Assembly: GCF_004343075.1 (NCBI RefSeq)
Contig: NZ_SLXP01000005.1
Span: 20,936-84,935 of the forward strand
Direction: 5' to 3'
Length of the DNA stretch: 64,000 nucleotides
Source of the DNA: Rhodovulum marinum
GTDB lineage: Bacteria > Pseudomonadota > Alphaproteobacteria > Rhodobacterales > Rhodobacteraceae
Every line of letters starts with the position of its first letter. Position 1 is the stretch's first letter. Positions 30,079 to 39,903 of the stretch are shown one piece after another. The notes below the pieces were generated by a model. That model was not told where the DNA came from. It did not search any database and worked only from the letters and a program-made list of their open reading frames with translations. Position numbers and translations under genes: made by a program.

Positions 30079-30513
30079 TCAGAAAGACCAGACCCGCGCG
30101 CGGCGGTCGGCCATCGCCTTGGCCATCGCCGGCGGCTGGGCCACGCCCACCCCCTCGATCAGCGCTTCCGGCCCCAGCCCCTTGCCCGGCAGGTAGATCG
30201 CGCAGACTTCGGCCTTGGCGCCCTTCTTCATCGCCGCCTGCAGCAGCGCCTGGGGGCTGGCCCCCTTGGGCGGCTGGGGCGCGGTGGCGGCCTCGGGCGC
30301 GTCCTTCAGCGCGATATCGGCGGCCGGGCCGCACAGCAGGATACGCGTGGGCATGCCGCGGTCGATCGCCTGGTTGGTCAGCACCATGCTCATCAGCTGG
30401 GTCTGCGGGTTGGCATCGGTCACCACGGTCACCAGTTTCACGGCGTCCTTGGCCAGCGCCGGCGTCGCGGCCAGCACCACGGCCAGCGCCGTCGCCTTCA
30501 GCGTCTTCATCAT
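30079..30513 (-). CDS. Secreted DsrE-like protein
   Basis: 144 residues with a signal peptide (MMKTLKATALAVVLAATPA, cleavage after ALA). The mature part has the DsrE/DsrF-type alternating fold: KLVTVVTDANPQTQLMSMVL at the start, and a Cys in RILLCGPAADIAL (about residue 64) with a second in KAEVCAIYLPGKGL (about 103). These two Cys may take part in sulfur relay or disulfide chemistry in the periplasm. Two Met codons (30513, 30510) are possible starts. A second DsrE-like gene is at 61423. Confidence 0.72.
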   Translation of the reverse strand: MMKTLKATALAVVLAATPALAKDAVKLVTVVTDANPQTQLMSMVLTNQAIDRGMPTRILLCGPAADIALKDAPEAATAPQPPKGASPQALLQAAMKKGAKAEVCAIYLPGKGLGPEALIEGVGVAQPPAMAKAMADRRARVWSF

Positions 30514-30646
30514 CGGGTCATCCCCTTCCTGCGGTTTCGATGGCGCAGCCCTAGGGGAATTCCGCCGCCCCGTATGTGACCAAAGCACATTCCCCCGCGG
30601 CGGGGCCGAACCGTGCTATCATGGCCCCGTCATCGGAGGGGGAGCC

Positions 30647-30922
30647 ATGATCACGCTGGACGATATCGAGGACATGACCGACCTGACCCGCGAAGAGATC
30701 GCGGCGATCGCGGAACACGAACACATCCCCGAGGCGGATGCGACATTGCTGGGCGATTACCTGATGCACCTGCACCATGGCGGGCAAAAGGTTCAGGCGA
30801 TGATCTGCGAGGATATCCGCGCCGCGCTGCATGCCGACAACCTGGCCCATGCGCGCGAATTGTACGCGGTGCTGCACCGTTTCGTGGCCGATCACCCCGA
30901 GGCGGTGCGGGGGGCGGACTAG
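30647..30922 (+). CDS. Conserved small acidic protein
   Basis: 91 residues, acidic and helical, opening with MITLDDIEDMTDLTREEIAA and containing several His (HEHIPEAD, LMHLHHGGQK). GGAGGGGGAG stands just upstream of ATG 30647. The first 40 residues resemble a helix-turn-helix-like hairpin, but no known DNA-binding motif is clear. I recall similar proteins across Rhodobacterales. Function unknown. Confidence 0.7.
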   Translation: MITLDDIEDMTDLTREEIAAIAEHEHIPEADATLLGDYLMHLHHGGQKVQAMICEDIRAALHADNLAHARELYAVLHRFVADHPEAVRGAD

Positions 30923-30938
30923 CGCCCCCCGATGTGGC

Positions 30939-31193
30939 TCAGACCTCGGGCAGGCCCGCGTTGGGGGCCAGGCTGCGCTGCACCCGCGGGTCGCGGCGGG
31001 TCCAGAACGGGTCTTCGTCCTTGATGCGGCGCGAGACGATATAGGCGGCGGGCCAGGCGCCGATGCAGCCGATCCCGGCACCGATGGCGACCGCGATCCA
31101 GCTGTAAAAGCCCAGCGAGAACATGAGGATAACGAAGAACCCGGTAATGACGGCCCCGGTGACGGGGGTCAGCATGATGCTGAGACGGTCCAT
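30939..31193 (-). CDS. Small two-helix membrane protein
   Basis: 84 residues. Two hydrophobic helices (about residues 9-29 and 33-52) are followed by a charged tail with RRIKDEDPFWTRRDPRVQRS. The ATG at 31191-31193 has GGGAGGC just upstream. Probably an inner-membrane protein with a cytoplasmic tail. Function unknown. It marks the edge of host-like composition before the AT-rich region 31356-31860. Confidence 0.72.
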   Translation of the reverse strand: MDRLSIMLTPVTGAVITGFFVILMFSLGFYSWIAVAIGAGIGCIGAWPAAYIVSRRIKDEDPFWTRRDPRVQRSLAPNAGLPEV

Positions 31194-31286
31194 GGTAGCC
31201 TCCCTTTGTTTCTTGGGGTTGCGGGAGGGATACGTGCGGCAGGATGTCGCGGATCAGTCGGGGGTCATAACGAGGGCGTGAGGCCC

Positions 31287-31350
31287 GTAGGGTGGGTGCA
31301 ACCCACCATGGGCGGTGCGGCGGTGAGTGGTGGGTTGGCACCCACCCTAC
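31287..31350. repeat. GTAGGGTGGGT palindromic repeat
   Basis: GTAGGGTGGGTGCAACCCAC at 31287-31306 and GTGGGTTGGCACCCACCCTAC at 31330-31350 are inverted copies (one extra base in the right copy), enclosing a 23-bp centre. Each arm is itself partly palindromic. Repeats of this wording are scattered through many bacterial genomes near horizontally acquired DNA. It ends 6 bp before the stop of the AT-rich gene and is followed by GTTTTCT. Confidence 0.75.
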
Positions 31351-31355
31351 GTTTT

Positions 31356-31823
31356 CTACGGCTTATACTTGGCAATCAAACTGACAAGAATTGATGCAAC
31401 GGCGCCAAGGCCACAAACGATGAGCGAACCGTATCCAACAGTAGCCCAATACGCATCTCGGGCTGCGAAAGAATAACGTTCAGCAGAAGCTGCTACGGTA
31501 CCAGCCCAGTGTAGCGCCCCCAAAACCCCACACAGAGAAGAAAAGACAAGTATCCACGCTATCAGGCTCAAGAGACGCTGTATTTTCAATAAATTCTCTA
31601 TCGACGCGCACAAATTTTTACGGTCACCGTCACTATCTCCGCCTAAAGCCTCTACCTCCGCACCAACAGAAAACATTTCACTTTTCTCAAGTAAGGCTTC
31701 TTCTAAGGCTTCTTCATCTGCTTCACGCTTTGTATCAACTACGGCAGATGCACAGCTGGCACAGAGTTCCCCCTCTCTGTTCCAAAAATTTAGCTTCTTG
31801 CCGCAGACTCTACAGGTCGTCAT
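31356..31823 (-). CDS. AT-rich gene: zinc-ribbon membrane protein of unknown function
   Basis: 155 residues. An N-terminal zinc ribbon (TTCRVCGKKLNFWNREGELC followed by ASC; two CxxC pairs within residues 4-25), a charged Glu-rich linker (30-75), and two hydrophobic helices (about 87-107 and 130-152). The codon usage and composition are clearly AT-richer than neighbours, and a palindromic repeat lies at the 3' end; both suggest recent acquisition. I start at ATG 31821-31823, since a TTG 15 bp upstream lacks a ribosome site. The layout suggests a membrane-anchored sensor or regulator. No function known. Confidence 0.7.
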   Translation of the reverse strand: MTTCRVCGKKLNFWNREGELCASCASAVVDTKREADEEALEEALLEKSEMFSVGAEVEALGGDSDGDRKNLCASIENLLKIQRLLSLIAWILVFSSLCGVLGALHWAGTVAASAERYSFAARDAYWATVGYGSLIVCGLGAVASILVSLIAKYKP

Positions 31824-31964
31824 ACTCAGAACCTTCAAAGCTCACGTTCAGAGTTTGGTGTACGCTCTCCCAATAAACAAGGTCGAGAGTAACCGCTAAA
31901 CTCAAACAACCGAAAAATGTGCGGGAAGGCCACTGAAAGAGCAAAACCACGTCACAAAAAAACG

Positions 31965-33767
<1,803 letters not shown>

Positions 33768-33864
33768 GGGCGGGATATGCGGCGGAATCCGTGCGAAAGC
33801 AAGCGGAACGAGAGGGCCGCCGCACGCTGCGTTAACGGGGGCCGAGGGGCACGGATCGGCGCGT

Positions 33865-33908
33865 ATGAATTCCATATGACTCGCATATGAATCCCATATG
33901 ACTCCGGT
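33865..33908. repeat. Two 22-bp tandem repeats upstream of lepA
   Basis: ATGAATTCCATATGACTCGC at 33865 and ATGAATCCCATATGACTCCG at 33887 are tandem copies (unit 22 bp, 18 of the first 20 bases equal), each with a CATATG palindrome. A third partial GTATG follows. They lie about 100 bp upstream of lepA in a 364-bp gene-free stretch (33768-34131) and may be a binding site or a simple duplication. Nothing else is recognisable in this stretch. Confidence 0.65.
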
Positions 33909-34131
33909 ATGCGCCCCGCCGGGGCGGGCGAAGTGTTAACGTCCGGGCGGAACGGGCCAGATTGCCGCGCTTGATCGGGGCCGGGCGGGCGGCAGGCGCC
34001 CCGCAAACGGCAGGTTAGCCTGACGACTTGCGGCGCCGGTGTGGAGGCAGCGATACTTGGACGGTTGCGGGCGGAACGACGCTACGACATGTTGCGACTG
34101 TAACTCAGGTAACACTGCAAAGCCGGAAGTC

Positions 34132-35601
34132 ATGTCAGAACAGCACCATACAGGGCTGGATACATTCCGACTCGCGAAACAGTTCAGCTACATGAACTCC
34201 TACGCGCGGCAAGTTGTCCTCATACGCGCGGCTTTAAGGTTCGCCTGTGATGTTGCCCGATCGGTTCCACTCGAGGGGAAAAACTCTGTCCAAATAACGC
34301 TTCTTGCATTATTTCGTTGCGCCCTAATCATATTCACCAAAAAAGAATATGAAAATGCTGAGGTAGTTGCACCAATTCATCCATCACGACGCCCAATACA
34401 GCTTACGATCCGCAACAAACGGGATAAATTTGGATTTTCACTCGTTTCCATTGGCTCGAGCGAAGTTGAGGCAAATTATCTAGCATACACAAACGAGTTT
34501 GGCGATCTGTTACTAGAGGAGCCAAACAAGCGCATTAGATTGGGCTTGAACCTGTTACAATTAGAAGCAAGCGCTGTTCTAAAATCACTTTCGATCGGAC
34601 AAAAAGATTTTGGAAACGCCAGAGCCGATAAACTGAAAAAAACACCGCTTTGGCGAAACATAAAAGTAACAGATGAACTTCCGTTACTGCTTGCAGATTT
34701 GGATCATTTCCGATTTTGGATTGAATGGTATCAGGGGTTGCTCGATGGCAAACCCATCGATTGGGACCTTCAGAAACGTGTTGCGCTGATCCCGGACAGA
34801 GACTGGGGAAAAGGGCCGGAACACATCGCCCGCAAGATCGAAGAGATCGAGGCTGCGTATCTAGCGGAGAAGCTGCCCCAAGCCGAGCACATCGAATTCA
34901 ACCCGGAAACCGCCCGGTTCCGCGCGGTGCCGATCCCGGTGGAAAAGGCCGATCTTCTGGGCGCGACGCTTTCGCAGGTCGAGGATGCGCTGGACGATGC
35001 GCTGGCGAACCCGTCGAATGGCCTTTCGGAGCGCTCGCGCGAGGCACGGGTGCTGCGCCGGACCGTGGCGAAATACGGCAACGATCCGCAACGGATCGAA
35101 ATGGACCTGACGAGTGTCCACGGCACACTGACCCGCCAGATCGCAAGCGAGGACTTGCCGCCAAGCGAAGAAAACCTCGCGCTGCAAAACGCCTGTGCCG
35201 AAGGGGCACGGGCGATCCGGGCGACCCATCCCGAAGTAGCCGAGAACAGGGCGATCCTTTCGGAACAGGCTTGGCGCGAATTGACGCCAGCGGCGAAGGC
35301 CCAATTGGAGCAGAGCGTGCCCATTCTCGTTGCCGCTTCCGAGGACGATTTGGCCGATCAGTTTCGCGAAGACATTCCAGAACTCATCAACGATGCGATT
35401 GGCCCTGTTCCTGACTACGCGCCAAAATTGCCGGGGGCCGACCCCGCGACCCGGATATTCAGCCGGGTCTCGAAAATGACGATCATTCTGCGCCAGTCGA
35501 ACGAGGCGCTCGAAGCGATCTCAAAACGCAGTGGGCTGACGAAAGGCGAGGTTATCTCAATATTTCTCGGCCTCGTTAGTATCGGCATCAGCCTGCTTTA
35601 G
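34132..35601 (+). CDS. Mosaic protein: variable AT-rich N-terminal half, host-like C-terminal membrane-anchored module
   Basis: 489 residues from ATG 34132 (GGAAG upstream). The 5' part of the gene (34261-34740, hand count) is about 42% GC, and the remainder returns to the GC-rich level. The switch falls at the segment FRFWIEWYQGLLDGKPIDWD (about residues 198-217). Residues 1-195 have no recognisable motif. Residues 215-470 are helical, charged and Arg/Glu-rich, and the protein ends in a hydrophobic helix (VISIFLGLVSIGISLL) that could be a tail anchor. A conserved WYQ-type C-terminal module joined to changing N-terminal parts is how several accessory proteins in this order look to me. Function unknown. 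Confidence 0.72.
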   Translation: MSEQHHTGLDTFRLAKQFSYMNSYARQVVLIRAALRFACDVARSVPLEGKNSVQITLLALFRCALIIFTKKEYENAEVVAPIHPSRRPIQLTIRNKRDKFGFSLVSIGSSEVEANYLAYTNEFGDLLLEEPNKRIRLGLNLLQLEASAVLKSLSIGQKDFGNARADKLKKTPLWRNIKVTDELPLLLADLDHFRFWIEWYQGLLDGKPIDWDLQKRVALIPDRDWGKGPEHIARKIEEIEAAYLAEKLPQAEHIEFNPETARFRAVPIPVEKADLLGATLSQVEDALDDALANPSNGLSERSREARVLRRTVAKYGNDPQRIEMDLTSVHGTLTRQIASEDLPPSEENLALQNACAEGARAIRATHPEVAENRAILSEQAWRELTPAAKAQLEQSVPILVAASEDDLADQFREDIPELINDAIGPVPDYAPKLPGADPATRIFSRVSKMTIILRQSNEALEAISKRSGLTKGEVISIFLGLVSIGISLL

Positions 35602-35921
35602 CCAGCCAGATTGAAGGTTTGAATAGGGCCGCGCCCGACCCTGGGGGGGGGGCGCTTTGGCCGGGTTGGGTTGCTTGGTGTATGGGGCCACCAACCTGTT
35701 CGCGTTCTGCCACTTGGAACGGTGCAAGGCGCCCTCCCGGGGGGGTCGCCATTGTCGCTCGGACCAATGGCGCGCCAATGGCGACCGGGCGCGGCCCGGG
35801 CTGGGCGCCCGGGCCAAGGGGGATGGCGGGTGCGCGGGCCAATGGAAGGACGCGCGCGCGGAAGGATTTGGGCGGGGGCGGGGGGCGTGGTAGGATGTGT
35901 CATCCAGAGGGAGGACGGGCG
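35602..35921. other. 320-bp intergenic stretch with a large inverted repeat
   Basis: No gene is supported. It holds a G-run (11 Gs around 35643-35653) and an 11-bp inverted repeat, GGTCGCCATTG at 35744-35754 with CAATGGCGACC at 35776-35786, whose loop contains another CCAATGG. The hairpin could terminate the mosaic gene or regulate hcp; there is no T-run. A good ribosome site (GGGAGG) for the hcp-like gene ends the stretch. Confidence 0.55.
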
Positions 35922-36401
35922 ATGAACCTGACCGGCTATATGAAGGTCCCCGATATCGACGGCGAGTCGAAGGCCGCCGAGCACGAGGACGAGATCGACC
36001 TGTTCGATATCGAGTGGCAGATCGAGCGCGAGACCTCGGGGCTTTTGGGGCGCGGGCGGCTGAGGGGCCGGGTCGAGGCGGCGCCGGTGCTGGTGCGCAA
36101 GTGGTATGACGCGTCCTCGCCGTACCTGGCGGAGGCGGTGGCGACCGGACAGGCCTTTGACGAGATCGTGATCCGGATCCGCAAGGACAGCGGCGACGCG
36201 CACCTGGATTACCTGACCCTGACGCTGGAGGATTGCCGGATCGCTGGGTACCGGATGGGCGGGGCCGAGGCGATGGCGGTGATCGAGGAAGAGGTCGAGA
36301 TCGTCTATGACAAGATCACCGTGAAATACGTCGTGCAGGCCGACGATCACAGCGCCGGCGACGAACACGAGGTCGAGATCGACCCCAACGCGGTGGTCTG
36401 A
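35922..36401 (+). CDS. hcp: Orphan Hcp-family type VI secretion tube/effector protein
   Basis: 159 residues, about the length of Hcp (150-170). The Hcp pattern is visible: MNLTGYMKVPDIDGESKAAE (start, as in Hcp1), HEDEIDLFDIEWQIERE, VEAAPVLVRKWYDASSPYLA (the conserved strand with the KxxDxxSP motif, about residues 51-70), FDEIVIRIRKDSG, YLTLTLEDCRIAGY and VEIVYDKITVKYVV. Hcp hexamers form the tube of the type VI secretion system or carry effectors. No other tss gene (vgrG, tssB/C, clpV) is in the window, so it is an orphan copy. The upstream mosaic gene could be a partner; that is inference. Confidence 0.75.
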   Translation: MNLTGYMKVPDIDGESKAAEHEDEIDLFDIEWQIERETSGLLGRGRLRGRVEAAPVLVRKWYDASSPYLAEAVATGQAFDEIVIRIRKDSGDAHLDYLTLTLEDCRIAGYRMGGAEAMAVIEEEVEIVYDKITVKYVVQADDHSAGDEHEVEIDPNAVV

Positions 36402-36494
36402 GCGGGCGGGGGCGCGGCCCCGCGCCCCCTTGTGTTGCGGGGGGGCTGGGGGCTAGATGCGGCCAGCCAAAGACATTGCCCGCAGGATTTCCCG

Positions 36495-37466
36495 ATGCCC
36501 GACACCCAAATCACCGATTTCAACGACCGCATGCTGTCGCTGGGCCTGGCCCGCGTGTCCGAGGCCGCGGCGCTTGCCTCGGCGAAACTGATCGGCCATG
36601 GCGACGAGAAGGCCGCCGACCAGGCCGCGGTGGACGCGATGCGCACCCAGCTGAACAAGCTGGAGATCGCGGGCGTGGTGGTGATCGGCGAGGGCGAGCG
36701 CGACGAGGCGCCGATGCTGTTCATCGGCGAAGAGGTGGGCATGGGCACGGGCCCCGCGGTCGATATCGCGCTGGACCCGCTGGAGGGCACGACGCTGACC
36801 GCCAAGGACATGCCGAACGCGCTGGCGGTGATCGCGATGGGGCCGCGCGGCTCGATGCTGCATGCGCCGGACGTCTATATGGAAAAGCTGGCGATCGGGC
36901 CGGGTTACGCCGAGGGGGTGGTGACGCTGGACATGGCGCCCGCCGAACGGGTGCGCAAGCTGGCGGCGGCCAAGGGCGGCGATCCGGCGGATATCACGGT
37001 GTGCATCCTGGAACGGCCCCGGCACGAGGACCTGATCGCCGAGGTGCGGTCCACCGGCGCGGCGATCCGGCTGATCACCGATGGCGACGTGGCCGGCGTG
37101 ATGCATTGCGCCGAGGCGCAGCGCACGGGGATCGACATGTACATGGGGTCCGGCGGGGCGCCCGAGGGGGTGCTGGCGGCGGCCGCGCTGAAATGCATGG
37201 GCGGGCAGATGTTCGGCCAGCTGCTGTTCCGCAACGATGACGAGCGTGGCCGCGCCGCACGCGCCGGGATCGAGGATCTGAACCGGGTCTATACCCGCGA
37301 CGACATGGTGCGCGCCGACGTGATCTTTGCCGCGACGGGGGTCACCGACGGCTCGCTGCTGCCCGGCATCCGGCGCGAGGTGGGCTGGCTGACGGCCGAG
37401 ACCCTGTTGATGCGGTCGAAAACCGGGTCCGTCCGGCGGATGTGCTATCGCACCCCCGCGCCCTGA
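36495..37466 (+). CDS. glpX: Class II fructose-1,6-bisphosphatase
   Basis: 323 residues. GlpX motifs: VVVIGEGERDEAPMLFIGEE (about residues 55-74; metal-binding Glu/Asp), DIALDPLEGTTLTAKDMPNA (about 83-102; the inositol-phosphatase-like DPxxGT), LITDGDVAGVM, and GSGGAPEGVLAAAALKCMGG. It catalyses the gluconeogenic step from fructose 1,6-bisphosphate. ATG 36495 is preceded by AGGATTTCCCG. recJ begins 4 bp after the stop, so the two are co-transcribed. Confidence 0.95.
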   Translation: MPDTQITDFNDRMLSLGLARVSEAAALASAKLIGHGDEKAADQAAVDAMRTQLNKLEIAGVVVIGEGERDEAPMLFIGEEVGMGTGPAVDIALDPLEGTTLTAKDMPNALAVIAMGPRGSMLHAPDVYMEKLAIGPGYAEGVVTLDMAPAERVRKLAAAKGGDPADITVCILERPRHEDLIAEVRSTGAAIRLITDGDVAGVMHCAEAQRTGIDMYMGSGGAPEGVLAAAALKCMGGQMFGQLLFRNDDERGRAARAGIEDLNRVYTRDDMVRADVIFAATGVTDGSLLPGIRREVGWLTAETLLMRSKTGSVRRMCYRTPAP

Positions 37467-37470
37467 GGGC

Positions 37471-39219
37471 ATGGCGCGGGCCTTTCTCGACGTCGACTGC
37501 TCGGCGACGGGCCGGCGCTGGACCGGCCCCGACCCCGAGACCGCGCGCCAGGCCGAGGCGCTGGAACAGGCCGCGCGCCTGCCCGGCCCCGTGGCCGCGG
37601 TGCTGGCCCGGCGCGGCGTGGCGCCCGAGGCGGCCGAGGCGTTCCTGGCCCCCACGCTCAAGGCGCTGTTGCCCGACCCGTTATCCCTGCGCGACATGGG
37701 CGTGGCGGCGGAACGGGTCGTGGCGGCCGTGACGGGGCGCGAACGGATCGCGGTGTTCGCCGATTACGACGTGGACGGGGGGGCGTCGGCGGCGCTGATC
37801 CTGTGCTGGCTGCGGGCGCTGGGGCTGGGCGCGACGCTGTACATCCCCGACCGGATCGACGAGGGGTACGGCCCCAACGAACCGGCGATGGAACGGCTGG
37901 CGCAAGACCATGACCTGATCGTCTGCGTCGATTGCGGGACGCTGTCGCATGGCCCCATCGCGGCGGCCAGGGGGGCGGACGTGATCGTGCTGGACCACCA
38001 CCTGGGGGCCGAGACCCTGCCCCCGGCGCTGGCGGTGGTGAACCCCAATCGACAGGACGAGACCGGCGAGCTGGGGCATCTGTGCGCGGCGGGCGTGGTG
38101 TTCCTGATGCTGGTCGAGGCGAACCGGCAGATGCGGGCGGCGGGGCGCGCGGGGCCGGACCTGTTGCAATTCCTGGACCTGGTGGCGCTGGCCACCGTGG
38201 CGGACGTGGCGCCGCTGACGGGCGTGAACCGCGCGCTGGTGCGCCAGGGGCTGAAGGTGATGGCCGGGCGCAAGCGGCCGGGCCTTGTGGCGCTGGGCGA
38301 CGTGGCGCGGATGAACAGCGCGCCGACGCCCTATCACCTGGGGTTCCTGCTGGGGCCGCGGGTCAATGCGGGCGGGCGGATCGGGCAGGCCGACCTGGGC
38401 GCGCGGCTGTTGGCCACCGGCGATGCGCACGAGGCCGCGGCGCTGGCCGAAAAGCTGGACGCGCTGAACACCGAGCGGCGCGAGATCGAGGCGGCGGTGC
38501 GTGCCGCAGCCCTGGAACAGGCCGAGGCGCGGGGGCTGGACGGGCCGCTGGTCTGGGCCGCGGGCGAGGGCTGGCACCCGGGCGTGGTGGGGATCGTGGC
38601 CAGCCGGCTGAAGGAACTGACCAACCGCCCCGCCGTGGTGATCGGGCTGGAGGGCGGCGAGGGCAAGGGGTCGGGCCGGTCGGTGTCGGGCGTGGACCTG
38701 GGCGCGGCGGTGCAGCGGCTGGCGGCCGAGGGATTGCTGGTCAAGGGCGGCGGGCACCGGATGGCCGCCGGGCTGACGGTGACGCAGGACCGGCTGGAGG
38801 CCGCGATGGAGCGGCTGGGCGCGTTGCTGGCGAAACAGGGCGCGGGGGCGCACGGCCCGGCCGAGTTGCGGCTGGACGGGGTTCTGATGCCCGGCGCGGC
38901 CACGGTCGAGCTGATCGAACAGATCGAGGCCGCGGGGCCGTTCGGCGCGGGCGCCCCTGCCCCGCGATTCGCCTTTCCCGGCATGGGCATCGGATTCGCC
39001 CGCCGGGTCGGCGACAGCCACCTCAAGATCGGTTTCGGCGACGGGATGGGGAAGCGGCTGGACGCGATCTGTTTTGGCGCCTTCGACGGCCCGCTGGGCC
39101 CCCTGCTGGAGGGCCATGGCGGCGCGCGGTTCCACCTGGCCGGGCGCCTGGAGATCAACGAATGGGGCGGCCGGCGGCAAGTTCAGCTGCGCCTGGAGGA
39201 CGCCGCGCGGGCAGAGTGA
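37471..39219 (+). CDS. recJ: Single-stranded-DNA-specific exonuclease RecJ
   Basis: 582 residues. DHH-phosphoesterase motifs: IAVFADYDVDGGASAALILC (about residues 91-110), LIVCVDCGTLSHGP (about 150-163), VIVLDHHLGAETLPPA (about 171-186; DHH), and the DHHA1 part LGPRVNAGGRIGQADLGARL with GGHRMAAGLT. An OB-like C-terminal domain completes a normal-length RecJ. It degrades ssDNA 5' to 3' in mismatch, base-excision and RecF-pathway repair. Follows glpX by 4 bp. Confidence 0.95.
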   Translation: MARAFLDVDCSATGRRWTGPDPETARQAEALEQAARLPGPVAAVLARRGVAPEAAEAFLAPTLKALLPDPLSLRDMGVAAERVVAAVTGRERIAVFADYDVDGGASAALILCWLRALGLGATLYIPDRIDEGYGPNEPAMERLAQDHDLIVCVDCGTLSHGPIAAARGADVIVLDHHLGAETLPPALAVVNPNRQDETGELGHLCAAGVVFLMLVEANRQMRAAGRAGPDLLQFLDLVALATVADVAPLTGVNRALVRQGLKVMAGRKRPGLVALGDVARMNSAPTPYHLGFLLGPRVNAGGRIGQADLGARLLATGDAHEAAALAEKLDALNTERREIEAAVRAAALEQAEARGLDGPLVWAAGEGWHPGVVGIVASRLKELTNRPAVVIGLEGGEGKGSGRSVSGVDLGAAVQRLAAEGLLVKGGGHRMAAGLTVTQDRLEAAMERLGALLAKQGAGAHGPAELRLDGVLMPGAATVELIEQIEAAGPFGAGAPAPRFAFPGMGIGFARRVGDSHLKIGFGDGMGKRLDAICFGAFDGPLGPLLEGHGGARFHLAGRLEINEWGGRRQVQLRLEDAARAE

Positions 39220-39249
39220 AAAGAGCGCGAAAAAATCGCGAGAATCCTC

Positions 39250-39278
39250 TTGCGCAGCCCCGGCATTTTTTCTAGGTA
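39250..39278 (+). promoter_or_regulatory. Probable promoter of tRNA-Glu
   Basis: TTGCGC (39250-39255), a 17-bp spacer and TAGGTA (39273-39278) form a plausible housekeeping promoter 19 bp ahead of the mature tRNA, with a T-run in the spacer. A transcript would begin near 39285. Confidence 0.5.
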
Positions 39279-39297
39279 ACGCCGCACACGGCAGCAC

Positions 39298-39372
39298 GGC
39301 CCGTTCGTCTATCGGTTAGGACGCCAGGTTTTCAACCTGGAAAGAGGGGTTCGATTCCCCTACGGGCTGCCA
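39298..39372 (+). tRNA. tRNA-Glu (anticodon UUC)
   Basis: A complete cloverleaf of 75 nt including encoded CCA (39370-39372). Acceptor stem GGCCCGT pairs with ACGGGCT (first pair G-U). The D stem is GTCT/GGAC, the anticodon stem-loop CCAGG-TTTTCAA-CCTGG carries UUC, and the T stem GAGGGG... loop TTCGATT is canonical. Discriminator base G. No integrase or direct repeat is seen next to it, so it is not an evident island attachment site. Confidence 0.95.
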
Positions 39373-39439
39373 CTTCCCAAAATCTTGACGTGATTTCAGG
39401 CGGTTGCCGCAGCAGCCCCGCCCGCCGACGGGCGCGCGC

Positions 39440-39661
39440 CTAGGCGCGCTTGCGCTGGTCGTCGCGGTAGAAGGCCACCAGTTCGTAGGTGAGCGAGCGC
39501 ATGTCGGCCACGGTGTCGACGCAGCGGTTGGCCAGCGATTTCGACCAGGTATGGATGCGCCCGGTGGCGCGGTCGCCGGTGCGGACGATGTCGAAGGGCA
39601 GGCCGTCGTCGATGATGCCTTTGGCCCGGGTTTCGTCGATATGCGTGAAACGAAGTGCCAT
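39440..39661 (-). CDS. Small conserved hypothetical protein
   Basis: 73 residues, soluble and charged, with no signal peptide or membrane segment. It opens with MALRFTHIDETRAKGIIDDG and ends in a basic tail (YRDDQRKRA). A ribosome site (AGGAAAG) lies 7 nt upstream of the ATG at 39659-39661. No recognised domain. It is convergent with tRNA-Glu. The 242 bp between it and the divergent hydrolase gene hold no other gene. Confidence 0.62.
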   Translation of the reverse strand: MALRFTHIDETRAKGIIDDGLPFDIVRTGDRATGRIHTWSKSLANRCVDTVADMRSLTYELVAFYRDDQRKRA

Positions 39662-39903
39662 GTGATTCTTTCCTGTTCTATTGGCCGGGGCGCACCGGAT
39701 CGTGCGCGGACCGGCAGGGTCGGTTCGGGCGGCGCCCTGCCCCGCCTGTATCGGGGATGACGGCCGCCTGGATCACACATATGCCCGAAATGCCAAATTT
39801 CCATGAAGCCCGGCCCGGATCGGACCACATTTGCAGTTGCATCGGCGCGCGGGATCGGCCTTGCAGGGGGCACAGGCCGCGATCAGCCAGGGGAGAGCCA
39901 GCC

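Noticed and set aside
39298-39372. tRNA-Glu as an integration (att) site
   Set aside because: No integrase, no direct repeat of the tRNA 3' end and normal composition on both sides.
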